Assembly (NCBI RefSeq): GCF_050948215.1
Contig: NW_027488823.1
Span: 186,001 to 250,000 of the forward strand
DNA from: Halictus rubicundus
Taxonomy: Eukaryota > Arthropoda > Insecta > Hymenoptera > Halictidae
Direction of reading: 5' to 3'
Length of the DNA: 64,000 nt
This document shows, piece after piece, positions 11,282 through 21,381 of the stretch. The translations under genes were made by a program, and so were the position numbers. Under the pieces are notes generated by a model, which did not search any database, had not been told where the DNA came from, and worked only from the letters and a program-made list of their open reading frames with translations. How positions within the stretch are numbered: position 1 is the stretch's first letter; the number at the start of each line of letters is the position of its first letter.

Positions 11282-12687
11282 TTACGATTTTATCTCTGTC
11301 GTTAACTTGGACTAACACGTCGGTCACATGCTAGTGACGTAATATTTCTTTATCGAACTTCAAAATCAATTTTTATTACCACCTACAATTTTCTTTCGAT
11401 GTAAGACGATTGGTCGGGACTTTCGAAATTTTTAGGTGCATCGCCTGAAACGTTTGCTTTTACTGTGGTTATTGTTGCATTTTATTTTGACGGCGAAAAT
11501 GTGACCGGGTCTGAATGGCTCTCGAGTGGCTTTCAAGAGAATGCAGTGACGCACGAACGAACACGAAATTTTCATTCCACGCTGGAACATTTCTACAGAG
11601 AGAAAATCGTGTTATTCCCGTCAACACCGTGTAGCTGCTGAGTGAGATAAATCAATTCCGTGTTTTGACAGCAGGTTCTTCAGCATCTCAATTGCTTTAT
11701 TTTATATCGTTATTTAAGTACCAGACGCATGAATACCCATTCGAGTGTTTTGTTTCGATAAAGGTATCGTAAACATATTGAAATATATTTATTGAACGAT
11801 CTTCCGTGCATGCGTATGCGCAGTCTGTCGACGCTCGTGAATTATACAATTTTTAATCTTTAGGCCTCTAGTTCCAGTGTCTATTCACGCGCTTTTTAGA
11901 CAAATGAAGATTTGAGAACATTGTTTAGACTCGTTTCAACGGGTCCCGCCGTTTCAGTGTTATTTTACGTCATTTTTAAACAGATCGATATTTGGGAACG
12001 TTTAAGGGATTAAATTGACCATTAAAAAATATTCTTCTTGACAATTTTCGTGTAGAACGAATTGCTTCCACTAACTCTTGAAATGACGTAGCACACGGGA
12101 GCCCAGGTTCCAATTTCAAGAATGCAAAAATTTTGCAGGAAGTTAAAATTGCCTGTCGATCCATCTCGATCACGATTTCTGGGTCACAGATTAAAATTAT
12201 TCGATGTGTCCGTTCCCCGTTTCTTCGAAATAGTCAGGATTCCTTACGCCAACCCACCCCCGTTGGTGATCGCGCGAGCAGCGTGTATGTACGTTGCTTC
12301 TTTCTTCTCGTCGTTCATACACCCGAGGGCTGTCTTCTATTCATTTTCGCCACCATCTTGTTCGTTCGACTGTTGTTAATTTTGCCCGGCTTGTTTCCGG
12401 ACGACTACACGGTGAATCAAATTGAGAATTTAATTCGCGTCGGAAAATACAGGGGTGCGGACCCCTTTGTTTGTCCTCTCCCTATTGATCGTATCAATTC
12501 AGCCTCCGAGGACACGTGTCGCCCTTCGATTTTTGACCAGCGCCCGCTGGCATGTTTTTGCCTATCATTTGTCGGCGTACTTCGTGTCTCATCTTTTTAA
12601 TCCGGCCCTTGATTCAGAGTAGACGTTTATTAACTGGACAAAATCGATTCCTGACCGTTTTGTTGTAAAAAATTATTTCGATAATAT
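11282..12687. other. Unassigned sequence
   Basis: No element ends were recognised. A plus-strand frame of 155 codons (12133-12600) is open but overlaps another open frame and has no recognisable domain. I regard it as chance. Confidence 0.35.
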
Positions 12688-12692
12688 CTTAT

Positions 12693-13192
12693 TGTGGTTA
12701 TGTTACCACAAAACAGAGTCAGTTTATTTAATCGCGTGTTCAATGTACAATGAGACCGACAGACAAAGTGCGTAGACACGAAGCGCGAGAAGTGCAAGAG
12801 GTACAAGTAGTAGATTTTCTGGATTTCCTCCCTTTATATCCTGATCTTCGGAAAGGCGTTACCTTTCCGAAGATAGGAAGGCGGAGCTATGCTTCGCGGG
12901 GGTAGGAAATCCCGCATCTGTTGTTTATGGTCACTGGCAAAGGTGGTCGCCAAATGTTTGGAAAAAAGGTGTTGTCGGGACCGCGCGTGCCGCGCGGTCG
13001 GACAGGCCCAGCGGTACTCGGCTGGCAACGTTTATGATGGGGTAGTTAAATTTTCTACACCCGTAAAGTCATTCGGAAATAAAATAATTTCTGCCATCCT
13101 GCAAAAGTCAGGGTAGGTTTTATTACCTTAGACCCTAACATCTGCAGGCGGTCAACTCTAACATCTTGCGATGCGAATCGCGTACCGCTACA
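12693..13192 (-). repeat. 3' LTR of the gypsy element
   Basis: Starts (minus) TGTAGCGGTACG and ends CATAACCACA. On the minus strand a TATA box (GATATAAAGG, about 12840-12831) is followed about 105 bp later by AAATAAAC (near 12730), giving a U3-R-U5 order. Two perfect hairpins lie upstream of the TATA box: a 13-bp stem at 12844-12874 and a 9-bp GC stem with a 3-base loop at 12979-12999. A purine tract, GGCAAGGGGGTGA, abuts the LTR at 13205-13193. Confidence 0.95.
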
Positions 13193-13268
13193 TCACCCCC
13201 TTGCCAGTGATAACGCTATATACAGTAAAAAAAATATATACAGTATTTACATGTATTCTTACAAACTA

Positions 13269-16200
13269 TTATGCCTTATACCTATCGGTAAACCTAATGA
13301 CTCGTCCATAACGAGTTTTAATCGGCGCAGACTGTTTTAAAATACCTTTCGTTTTTTTATTGGTATTTGGTTGATTGGCTGCGCTTGATGGTAGACTCGG
13401 AAGTGTAGTTTCAGTTTGTGATTCGGAACGTTCTATATCTATATGCGCTGGTTTGAGTCGATCGATTGATACGGTTCTTTCCTGTGATCCTATTATAATA
13501 GTAAAATGTTTATCATTTCGCTTAATGACTTTATATGGTCCGTCATACAACGGTGGTAATGATCGTTTTGTTGCATCATGTCTTAAAAATACATGTGAAG
13601 CTGTTTTCAGGTCTTTATGAATGAATGTATTAGATGAACCGTGTCGTGATGCTGGTCGTGGTCGGATATTCTGCATATTTCGTTTCAATTGGGTAACAAA
13701 GTCGGAACTTACGGTTTGTTCTTTATCGGACGTAAAAAATTCTCCTGGTAATTTCAAACTAGAACCATACACCATCTCTGCTGGAGTTGCGTGAATATCG
13801 TCTTTATATGTGAAACGTATGCCTAGCAATACCAATGGAAGTATTTCAACCCAATTTTCTGTTTCGTGACATCGGATGGCTGATTTTAACTGTCTGTGCA
13901 ATCTTTCCACCATACCATTAGCTGCGGGATGGAAAGCTGTAGTGTGGATATGATGTGAACCAAGGCAACGAGTTAACTCTTTAAAAAGTTGTGACTCGAA
14001 TTGCCTTCCTTGGTCACTAGTAATAAAATTTGGAACTCCAAAACGTGATATCCAGCCATTCAAAAGAGTATTTGCTACTGTCTCGGCTGATATATCTTCC
14101 ATAGGTATAGCTTCTGGCCAGCGAGTAAATCGATCTACGCAAGTGAAACAATATTTAAAACCTTGCGAACTCGGTAATGGACCAACAATATCGATATGTA
14201 TGTGACTAAAACGTGCGCTGGGTACTGAAAAATTACCTACGGGTGACTTTGTGTGTCGTGTAATTTTATTTTTCTGGCATGGAATACATTCTTTGGACCA
14301 CTTATTACAGTCTTTATTTACTGAAGGCCAGACGAAACGGTCGGTTATTAATTTTCGAGTTGACTTAATACTAGGGTGCGATAATCCATGTAAACTGTTA
14401 AAAATTCTTTTCCGCAGATCTTTCGGTACGTATGGGCGAATGCTAGAGGTGGAGATATCGCAAAAGACTTCTACGTCACCTTCGCTGGTTGGAAAACGTA
14501 TCTTCTTTAATTTAAGGGCTGTCTCAGACAGTAAGAGGCTTCGAAGCTCTTCATCTGCCTGTTGAGACAGAGCCATTTCTGTATGATTGACTACTTTGCT
14601 TATTTGTTCAACCCGTGATAGTGTATCAGCGACTATGTTATTTTTCCCGCTTACGTGCTGTATATCAGTTGAAAATTGTCCAATAAAATCAAGATAGCGG
14701 AATTGTCTAGGTGAAGCTTTTTCGGGGCGTTGTTTAAAAGCAAAGATTAATGGTTTATGATCAGTGAAAATAGTGAAAACATGGCCCTCTAATTGGTATC
14801 TGAATCTTTTGACCGCGGAGTAAACTGCTAAAAGTTCTCTGTCATATGCACTATACTTGCGTTGTGCAGATGACAGAGTTTTTGTAAAAAATGACAACGG
14901 TTGCCAGGTGCCATCTACCCATTGCTGAAGCGCCGCTCCCATTGCATAATCTGATGCATCTACACTGATGCAGAGTTTCGTACCAGGTAGTGGATGCGTT
15001 AGGAGGGTAGCTTCCGCAAGGGTTTCTTTTACCTGCTTGAAGGCTATTGTTGCTTCGGTTGACCATATAATTTCGGGATTACCGCGAGGAGGTGCACCTT
15101 TGAGTAAATCTGTTAAAGGAATCAGTAATCTAGCTGCATTTGGAATAAAACGACGGTAAAAATTTATCATTCCCAAAAATCTTCTTAATTCCTTTACGTT
15201 TTTAGGCTGTGGAAACTTTACAATTGAATCTACTTTTTCAGAGTTGGGACTTGTTCCTTCTGCGTTAATAGTGTAGCCCAAAAATTCTATGGTATCTTGA
15301 CCAAATATGCATTTTGCAGGATTAATAACAATACCGTAATCTTGAAGTCGTGCGAAAAGTTGACGGATATGGGAAAAATGTTCTTCTTCGCTACAAGAAG
15401 CTATAAAAATATCGTCTAAATACGCGTAACAGAAATCTAAACCGTGTAAAACTTCGTTTATGAACCTTTGGAATGTCTGAGCGGCGTTCATTAAACCAAA
15501 CGGCATTTTCGCATACTCAAACAGACCAAAGGGTGTGGTAATTGCTGTCTTCTCTATATCTGACGGTTCGATGGGGATTGGATGATAAGCCTTGACAAGG
15601 TCTACCTTTGAGAAAATGCGTTTTCCAAACAGTGAGTGGGAAAAATCTTCGATGTGTGGTAGTGGATATCGATCGGGAACTGTACGTGCGTTCAAAGCTC
15701 TATAGTCACCACACGGTCTCCAGCCCTGATCCTTTTTAGGGACTAGGTGGAGAGGTGAGGCCCATGGGCTCTTCGACGGTCGAATTATGCCTTCTGACAA
15801 CAAATACTCGAATTCCTGTTTAACGATCTTTAACTTATCAGGAGTTAATCTGCGCGGTTTTGCAAAAACTGTGGGACCCGGTGTTACTTTGATGTGATGG
15901 GTGATTCTATGTTTCGCGACTACACCTGCGCGCGTTGGGATAGTAATGTCTTTATATTCGGCAAGGATCTTATGGTACGGAGAGTCGCCGGCAATTGTTT
16001 TGATACAATTTAAGTCTGCGACACCCAATTGTCCTTGAATCGATAGATTTGTCGTATTGTCGATCAATCGCTTATTTCTAATATCTACCAGCAAGCCGTA
16101 ATATTTTAATAAATCTGCGCCGATTATGGGTTTCGAAATATCCGCGATGATAAAAGTCCATTTTATAACGCGCCGCAATCCAAAATTTAGGTTTAAAACA

Positions 16201-16490
16201 ATGTCGCCATACGTCGAGATGGTCGAATCGTTCGCGGCATATAAAAGAAATGTTGACTTTGGGGGTTGTCCCCTTACAAAACTACGCGGGTATACGCTTA
16301 TGTCGGCACCGGTATCAATAAGGAACTGTACCTTACTCTGCTTGTCGGTTAAAAATAAGCGGCTCGTAGAGGGATCGACAGGCTCTGCCGCATCTAGCGT
16401 CGATCGGCTTCGTTTCCCTGGTGTTGGACGTATGTGCAGGGCGTTGTACATCTCGTCGACTTGTCTCCGAACCTCCGATGGTACCAGCAC
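13269..16490 (-). CDS. pol: Pol polyprotein of the gypsy element (PR-RT-RH-IN)
   Basis: An uninterrupted 1,073-codon frame with domains in the Ty3/gypsy order. Protease: FLIDTGADISVYP, catalytic DTGA at residues 59-62. Reverse transcriptase: KVDLVKAY (Asp 297), MPFGL (329-333), YLDD (357-360). RNase H: SVDAS (Asp 511), RELL (Glu 552), TDHKP (Asp 577), ADTLSR (Asp 622). Integrase: zinc site H701/H705/C735/C738, then Asp 767, Asp 826 and Glu 862, with exactly 35 residues between the last two. A basic tail follows. The frame overlaps gag and is most simply translated by the -1 shift at 16412-16418, so the first residues listed upstream of that point are not used. Every catalytic residue I checked is present, so the enzyme set looks functional. 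Confidence 0.96.
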   Translation of the reverse strand: MLVPSEVRRQVDEMYNALHIRPTPGKRSRSTLDAAEPVDPSTSRLFLTDKQSKVQFLIDTGADISVYPRSFVRGQPPKSTFLLYAANDSTISTYGDIVLNLNFGLRRVIKWTFIIADISKPIIGADLLKYYGLLVDIRNKRLIDNTTNLSIQGQLGVADLNCIKTIAGDSPYHKILAEYKDITIPTRAGVVAKHRITHHIKVTPGPTVFAKPRRLTPDKLKIVKQEFEYLLSEGIIRPSKSPWASPLHLVPKKDQGWRPCGDYRALNARTVPDRYPLPHIEDFSHSLFGKRIFSKVDLVKAYHPIPIEPSDIEKTAITTPFGLFEYAKMPFGLMNAAQTFQRFINEVLHGLDFCYAYLDDIFIASCSEEEHFSHIRQLFARLQDYGIVINPAKCIFGQDTIEFLGYTINAEGTSPNSEKVDSIVKFPQPKNVKELRRFLGMINFYRRFIPNAARLLIPLTDLLKGAPPRGNPEIIWSTEATIAFKQVKETLAEATLLTHPLPGTKLCISVDASDYAMGAALQQWVDGTWQPLSFFTKTLSSAQRKYSAYDRELLAVYSAVKRFRYQLEGHVFTIFTDHKPLIFAFKQRPEKASPRQFRYLDFIGQFSTDIQHVSGKNNIVADTLSRVEQISKVVNHTEMALSQQADEELRSLLLSETALKLKKIRFPTSEGDVEVFCDISTSSIRPYVPKDLRKRIFNSLHGLSHPSIKSTRKLITDRFVWPSVNKDCNKWSKECIPCQKNKITRHTKSPVGNFSVPSARFSHIHIDIVGPLPSSQGFKYCFTCVDRFTRWPEAIPMEDISAETVANTLLNGWISRFGVPNFITSDQGRQFESQLFKELTRCLGSHHIHTTAFHPAANGMVERLHRQLKSAIRCHETENWVEILPLVLLGIRFTYKDDIHATPAEMVYGSSLKLPGEFFTSDKEQTVSSDFVTQLKRNMQNIRPRPASRHGSSNTFIHKDLKTASHVFLRHDATKRSLPPLYDGPYKVIKRNDKHFTIIIGSQERTVSIDRLKPAHIDIERSESQTETTLPSLPSSAANQPNTNKKTKGILKQSAPIKTRYGRVIRFTDRYKA

Positions 16491-17224
16491 ACTCCTGGTT
16501 GGGATGGACTTGGGCTGCGGCTACGGCTGCGATTACGGCTGCGATTACGGCTCCCTCGTCTCCATCCTCCACGTCCTGGACCACGGAAGTTGCTTCTGCT
16601 TTGCCGTTGGTTCATTTTTAATTCGGCAACCTCTTGTGTGAGCCGAGTTATTTGCTCGCACAACGCTGCTATTTCTGGATTCGGAGTGACTACTGCGCAA
16701 TGTCCGATCGGTGTTATCTCATTTATTTTGTCCGCTAGTGTTGCCATCTTGTCCACGGGTTCGTCCATCCGGGTGGCTAAGACTGCCCTCATGGATGCTG
16801 GGAGTCGATTCAGCCACATTGTCCTTAGGAAATTTTCCGACAATGTATTGTCTCCGGCTAACGTTTTCAAATGTCGTAAAAATTGCGACGGTGTCCTGTC
16901 ACCAATTTCCTCCTGTTCGAGTAACTGCTTGATACGCTGTTCCTCGGATTTCGATAATCGGCGGATGAGTTCATCTTTGAAGCGGTCGTATTTTCCAGTT
17001 GCTGGGAGATTGTTTACCACGTCCTCGACTTCTTGTAGGTATTTTAGTTCTAATTGGGACATGGCGTAATAAAACTTGGTCATGTCTGCCGTAATACCAT
17101 TCAGCGCGAACTGAATTTCGAGTTGTCGAAACCATAGTGATGGATTGCTGCTCCAGAAGGGTGGTACTTTTATTGCCACCTTGTTTACTTCGTTTGATGC
17201 TTGTTCACTCCCGTTATTAGCCAT
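16394..17224 (-). CDS. gag: Gag polyprotein of the gypsy element
   Basis: A 276-residue protein that would assemble the intracellular particle and bind element RNA. The first half holds a capsid-like helical region (FWSSNPSLWFRQLEIQFAL near residue 23, then KYDRFKDELIRRL). Near residues 210-240 an Arg/Ser-rich tract (SRNRSRNRSRSRSP) precedes a CWYHRRFGDKSTRCTTPC finger at about residue 246, spaced C-X2-H-X9-C-X3-C. This CHCC form differs from the usual retroviral CCHC knuckle and is typical of CsRn1/Kabuki elements. The ATG lies about 65 nt after the LTR, just downstream of the primer site. The frame ends shortly after a slippery heptamer that shifts ribosomes into pol. Length and motifs appear intact. 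Confidence 0.92.
   Translation of the reverse strand: MANNGSEQASNEVNKVAIKVPPFWSSNPSLWFRQLEIQFALNGITADMTKFYYAMSQLELKYLQEVEDVVNNLPATGKYDRFKDELIRRLSKSEEQRIKQLLEQEEIGDRTPSQFLRHLKTLAGDNTLSENFLRTMWLNRLPASMRAVLATRMDEPVDKMATLADKINEITPIGHCAVVTPNPEIAALCEQITRLTQEVAELKMNQRQSRSNFRGPGRGGWRRGSRNRSRNRSRSRSPSPSQPGVCWYHRRFGDKSTRCTTPCTYVQHQGNEADRR
16412..16418 (-). promoter_or_regulatory. -1 ribosomal frameshift site GGGAAAC
   Basis: Within the 97-nt gag/pol overlap the minus strand reads CAG GGA AAC GAA in the gag frame, giving the canonical slippery heptamer G GGA AAC (X XXY YYZ) in the correct zero-frame phase. Pol lies in the -1 frame relative to gag and its frame is open through this point, so slippage would fuse Gag to Pol about 9 codons before the gag stop. 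I did not resolve a downstream pseudoknot. Confidence 0.85.
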
Positions 17225-17268
17225 CGCGATCGCAACACTAAACTTTCAACTTTTAAAATTTATCGAAA

Positions 17269-17287
17269 ATCACGTCGGCGTTACCAC
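17269..17287 (-). other. Primer-binding site, tRNA-Trp-like
   Basis: On the minus strand, two bases after the 5' LTR, lies TGGTAACGCCGACGTGATT. It closely matches the complement of the 3' end of insect tRNA-Trp (expected TGGTGACCCCGACGTGATT), with two mismatches. The match to tRNA-Trp is recalled from known insect tRNAs and should be confirmed against this genome's tRNA set. Confidence 0.75.
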
Positions 17288-17289
17288 TT

Positions 17290-17789
17290 TGTGGTTATGT
17301 TACCACAAAACAGAGTCAGTTTATTTAATCGCGTGTTCAATGTACAATAAGACCGACAGACAAAGTACGTAGACACGAAGCGCGAGAAGTGCAAGAGGTA
17401 CAAGAAGTAGATTTTCTGGATTTCCTCCCTTTATATCCTGATCTTCGGAAAGGCGTTACCTTTCCGAAGATAGGAAGGCGGAGCTATGCTTCGCGGGGGT
17501 AGGAAATCCCGCATCTGTTGTTTATGGTCACTGGCAAAGGTGGTCGCCAAATGTTTGGAAAAAAGGTCTTGTCGGGACCGCGCGTGCCGCGCGGTCGGAC
17601 AGGCCCAGCGGTACTCGGCTGGCAACGTTTATGATGGGGTAGTTAAATTTTCTACACCCGTAAAGTCATTCGGAAATAAAATAATTTCTGCCATCCTGCA
17701 AAAGTCAGGGTATGTTTTATTACCGTAGACCCTAACATCTGCAGGCGGTCAACTCTAACATCTTGCGATGCGAATCGCGTACCGCTACA
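17290..17789 (-). repeat. 5' LTR of the gypsy element
   Basis: Same 500-bp length as the other LTR, with about six substitutions counted by eye. It carries the same TATA box, AAATAAAC signal and both perfect hairpins. As the upstream LTR in minus orientation it would drive transcription of gag-pol. Confidence 0.95.
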
Positions 17790-17794
17790 CTTAT

Positions 17795-19013
17795 TAAATA
17801 TATTAGATTTAGAACATATGAAAGTCTGGTTTAGGTAATCTGCATATTTTCTGTTCTTTTTTGAGGATTTTGATTTCTTACAATAGAATGTTCTACCTAA
17901 AAATCTGAATTAATTACAGTATGTGTATAGAGGTTTTCTGGATACAAATACTGATACTAATAAAAGAAATTAGAAATGAAGAAATTAAGAAATACTAATC
18001 TTTTCCGTTTTATGGCATAACTACCCTCCCGGTTAAGATATAGGATTAAAATTTTGCACATGGTTTTTCTTGACGCCCTATCCAGCGGCCCATTACCTTT
18101 TGAATCAGACCTGGGAAAAATTTCAAGAAAAAATATTTAAAATGCTATTTTAAATAGTATAATTTAATGTGGTTCAAATAAAATACTACCTTTAATAGAA
18201 CGAAAAATTTCGGCAAATAAAATATTTTTATTTTGATAACCAGATACACAGAATAATTTACTGTTGTACTTCAAATATGTATTCCAAATATTTCCTTACA
18301 ATGAAAATAAGTTGAGCAAATAGATAATATTATAAATTATAATTTTTAACATAAGATACTATAATAGTTAACAAAGTATTTGTTGTAGGTGAATTACGAA
18401 TATTTTCATGTAACATGTTAATAAACAGACGACAATGTCGCAGTAATCAACTATTTGAAATACTATTTTACACACTCCTTAAAATAAGTCTCACTTTTTC
18501 AATATGTTCCAAATAAAATACTATTTTTAAATAGTACTTCAAAAACTTCTTCTTATAAATAAAATAATTTATTTGCATGATTATACGCGTGAAAAAGGTC
18601 GGCGAATGGAAAGGAGAGAGAAGCAGAGAGCTGAAGTCCCTTCTTCTCTTTGAATTACTATCCTTCTCTGCGTTCGGGATATTACAAAGAATGTAGCAGC
18701 TCTGCTAGAACTGTCGGGTTGCAGACCAGACGACAGGCCTTATCGATCTCCGGCAACGTTCAGCCCGCGATTCCACTCTGCCGGCTCGGTGTGTAAAGTG
18801 CTCTGCGCCGCAACAAGTAAATATCTAGCGATACATGACACGCGACTGGGATTTCAAGCATTCCAACAAGCTGCAGCACAATCAAGGGAAAGCCGACACG
18901 ACGCGGCGCACAGTGGTGCCAAATGGCCAAAAAGCGGCAAAAAATCTATAAAAACGAAACTATCCAACGAATTTGTTTGAAAATTTGTGGAGAGATTGCC
19001 ACAGGTAGAACGC
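17795..19013. other. Unassigned AT-rich sequence
   Basis: AT-rich sequence (17800-18600) with repeated AAATACTATTT-like words, then a more balanced stretch (18600-18980). Nothing recognisable as coding or mobile. Confidence 0.4.
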
Positions 19014-20174
19014 TTATTAGGCAAAAAAAATGGTGTAAAATGTTATTAACATTAAGTAGTATGGGCTAATCGAAAATCTCCGTTTTCTGCCCATTTTTTA
19101 TTTATGGAAGCATACAACAAATACTTTAATAGATTTTTGTCTGGAACTAATCGTTTTGGCAAGGTGTAATATTGATCTAACTTTGTGCAAAAAATCATGA
19201 GACCCTTTCGTCACAATGTAAGTTTAAATATCAACTTTCAGAATTTCCAAGAGTGAATCGTGCGGAAGTTACGATTATTTGATTTTCCAGGTGAAATTTT
19301 TTAGGAATATTTCTAATTAATAAAGAAAAATGTGAAGTGCATATGATTTATTAATTTTTTATGTATAAAAAAATATTTAATAATGTTAGTTATACTGCTA
19401 GTGAAAATTGTAGCAGCGTGCAGGGGCAGGTGATTATTGCGTGAAAGAAGTAAATAGACGCGATGGCGTTCTAATGGCTTGAACAGAATATATATTTATA
19501 ACACGATACAATATACATGAGGACCATACGGTGGTTTCCGAACGACTGTCAAATCTCGACTCGCCGGTACGGCACACAGTCCAAAACATCTGAACCGCGC
19601 CACGTGCGCCGCCCACAGTTCGGTATCGCTCAAAGAGAAGATCTCAAGAAGCCGCGCTTACATTGTTTACAACAAATAACAATTTTTTTTATCTTACATA
19701 AATTATTTTTATAGCGTTCATTGGAGCACTACCAAAAAATACCTGTTGCATTTTTACGACAGTGGTCCAGTGAACGAAAACTTTGTTTATTTAACATACA
19801 AAATTGTTATTAAATATTTTTTTATATGTATGAATGTCATTTTTTTTTAATTATCTGATATGTATCCCTTAAAAATTTCACCTGAAACATCAAATAATCG
19901 TGACTTCCGCGCGATTCATTCTTGGAAATTCCGAAAGTTGATATTTGAACTTAAATTGCGACGAAAGCATCTCGAAGTATCTCATGATTTTTTGCACAAA
20001 GCTAGATCAATATTATAACTTGTCAAAACGATTAGTTCCAGATCGAAGCTTTTCAAAGGATTTTTTGTATTCCTCCATAAATAAAAAATGAGCGTAACGC
20101 AAAGGGGCTTCAGGTTAGTCCATATTACTTAATGTTAAACAACTTGTTTTGGAAAACTTTTTTGCCAGTTAATA
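19014..20174. mobile_element. Long foldback (inverted-repeat) element
   Basis: Two arms of about 375 bp, 19014-19388 and 19801-20174, are imperfect reverse complements over their whole length. Shared landmarks include GGAACTAATCGTTTTG, GCACAAAGTTAGATCAATAT-type sequence and ATTTTTTATTTATGGA. The 412-bp spacer has no recognised ORF. The arms differ by scattered substitutions and small indels, so the inversion is old. No TSD was identified at the outer ends. It could be a foldback transposon or an inverted segmental duplication. Confidence 0.7.
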
Positions 20175-20577
20175 GTTGAAGTCATTTGCAATAACCCATA
20201 TGATTTGTAGACCCCTAAGTATTCAATTATAGGCGGAGTAATTACATAACTATCGCACTGAAAACTGATGAATTCCCAGGAGCGAGGAAATGGTTATTTA
20301 CCATGCGTATATCTTCGTAAAAAAATTTTTTTCAAAAATCTGACTTTGGCACATCATGCACGCACTATTAGGCTATACAAAAATAATTTTTTTTTAAATA
20401 AAAATCACCATTGTGCGCCGTACGTGTACCTGTACATAATACGTAATCTAAAGAGTTCTTTATAAAATTGTCTTAATAACTTAACATCCAGCAGAGTACC
20501 AATGGTGAAACCCAATGACATTTCCTTTTATTATAAAGACTTTTACTCACTGCAAAACGTGACGTAAATTGTTTATG

Positions 20578-20717
20578 TAATAAAAATGTGTTTGTTTAAA
20601 CAATCCTTCAAGTAATAAAAATGTACTGGTTTAAACATTTGTTTCAATAATACAAATGTACTGGTTCAAACATTTGTTTTAATAGTAAATATTTATTTGT
20701 TTAAACAATTGTCTGTT
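20578..20717. repeat. Four 35-bp tandem repeats
   Basis: Units begin at 20578, 20613, 20648 and 20683, exactly 35 bp apart, each of the form TAATAAAAATGT...GTTTAAACA. The palindrome GTTTAAAC recurs in most units. Divergence increases toward the last copy. Confidence 0.85.
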
Positions 20718-20881
20718 TAAATATCTCGTTAAGCACCCCCCAAAATAGAAGGACTCGGCAGTTAAGGTCAAACGTCTCTCGTCGTTCTCATAAGTTCATC
20801 GAAGTTGAGATGAGTCACAAGCGATCGAGGGCTGGTTTGTCGATCGCCGGACATTTTCCGAATTACCGAAATTTGGAAGTA

Positions 20882-21080
20882 CAGTGAATTTTCGATATGT
20901 GTCAACAACACGGGTCTTGCCAGTGTCATGGATCGTTCAGGAGACATACCCGAGTCGTGTTATGTTCACACTCCTTGGCGTCCGAGGCCTCTCCAGGTTC
21001 GTGGATAATTCCGCGTTAGTGGGGATAATTCCGCGACGATTATTATCCAGGCCTCGGCGACATATATAGACAAATCACTG
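20882..21080. mobile_element. Pogo-like MITE family B, copy 2 (inverted)
   Basis: A 199-bp copy of the element at 11092-11279 in opposite orientation. It begins CAGTGAATTTTCGATAT after a TA and ends CAAATCACTG followed by TT (one mutated target base). The inner blocks CAGGCCTCGGCGACATATAT and CGTCCGAGGCCTC are conserved in reverse. Non-coding. Confidence 0.75.
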
Positions 21081-21092
21081 TTTTCCCTTCCT

Positions 21093-21168
21093 GTAAACAA
21101 TTAACGTTAACAGTGAAATGTCATTCATCGTTATAAATCCATCGATGTCCGAGGCGGGTCACCTGCAT
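21093..21168. repeat. 76-bp direct repeat, unit 1
   Basis: Shares GTAAACAA, TAACGTTA, ATAAATCCATCGA and GGTCACCTGCAT in the same order with 21306-21381, 213 bp downstream. Identity is high across the whole 76 bp. Between the units lies unrelated sequence. Function unknown. Confidence 0.75.
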
Positions 21169-21305
21169 CCCCTAGGGAGAATAAACGAAGCTCCAAAGAT
21201 TGAGGGGTGGCTTCTCGTCTGGTGGACAAGATATTTCAAGATCGTAAAGATCGTCAGAAATGATAATTGAAATTTGCAGGAAGTAGTACCTTCCGAATAA
21301 ATAAC

Positions 21306-21381
21306 GTAAACAAGTAACGTTATCAGTAAAAGGTCACGCATCGTCATAAATCCATCGAGGGCGGAGGCAGGTCACCTGCAT
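21306..21381. repeat. 76-bp direct repeat, unit 2
   Basis: Second copy of the 21093-21168 unit. On the minus strand both copies contain ATGCAGGTGACC, resembling an exon/splice-donor junction. I saw no matching downstream acceptor in a coding context. Confidence 0.7.

Larger units (their letters stand above)
12693..17789 (-). mobile_element. Complete Ty3/gypsy LTR retrotransposon (CsRn1/Kabuki-like)
   Basis: A 5,097-bp element with 500-bp LTRs (12693-13192 and 17290-17789) and a perfect 5-bp TSD, CTTAT, at 12688-12692 and 17790-17794. It lies on the minus strand: 5' LTR at the right, then a primer-binding site resembling the 3' end of tRNA-Trp, gag, pol in the -1 frame, a purine tract and the 3' LTR. 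Both ORFs look intact and the LTRs differ at about six positions by eye, so insertion is recent. A tRNA-Trp primer together with a CHCC-type gag finger is the signature I associate with the CsRn1/Kabuki lineage. That lineage call is from memory. Confidence 0.95.

Noticed and set aside
12133..12600. 155-codon plus-strand frame beside the gypsy element
   Set aside because: It overlaps another open frame, has no recognisable domain and no homologous copy elsewhere in the window. Chance is the simplest explanation.
16434..17069. 211-codon plus-strand frame
   Set aside because: It is the antisense shadow of gag and pol in the gypsy element.
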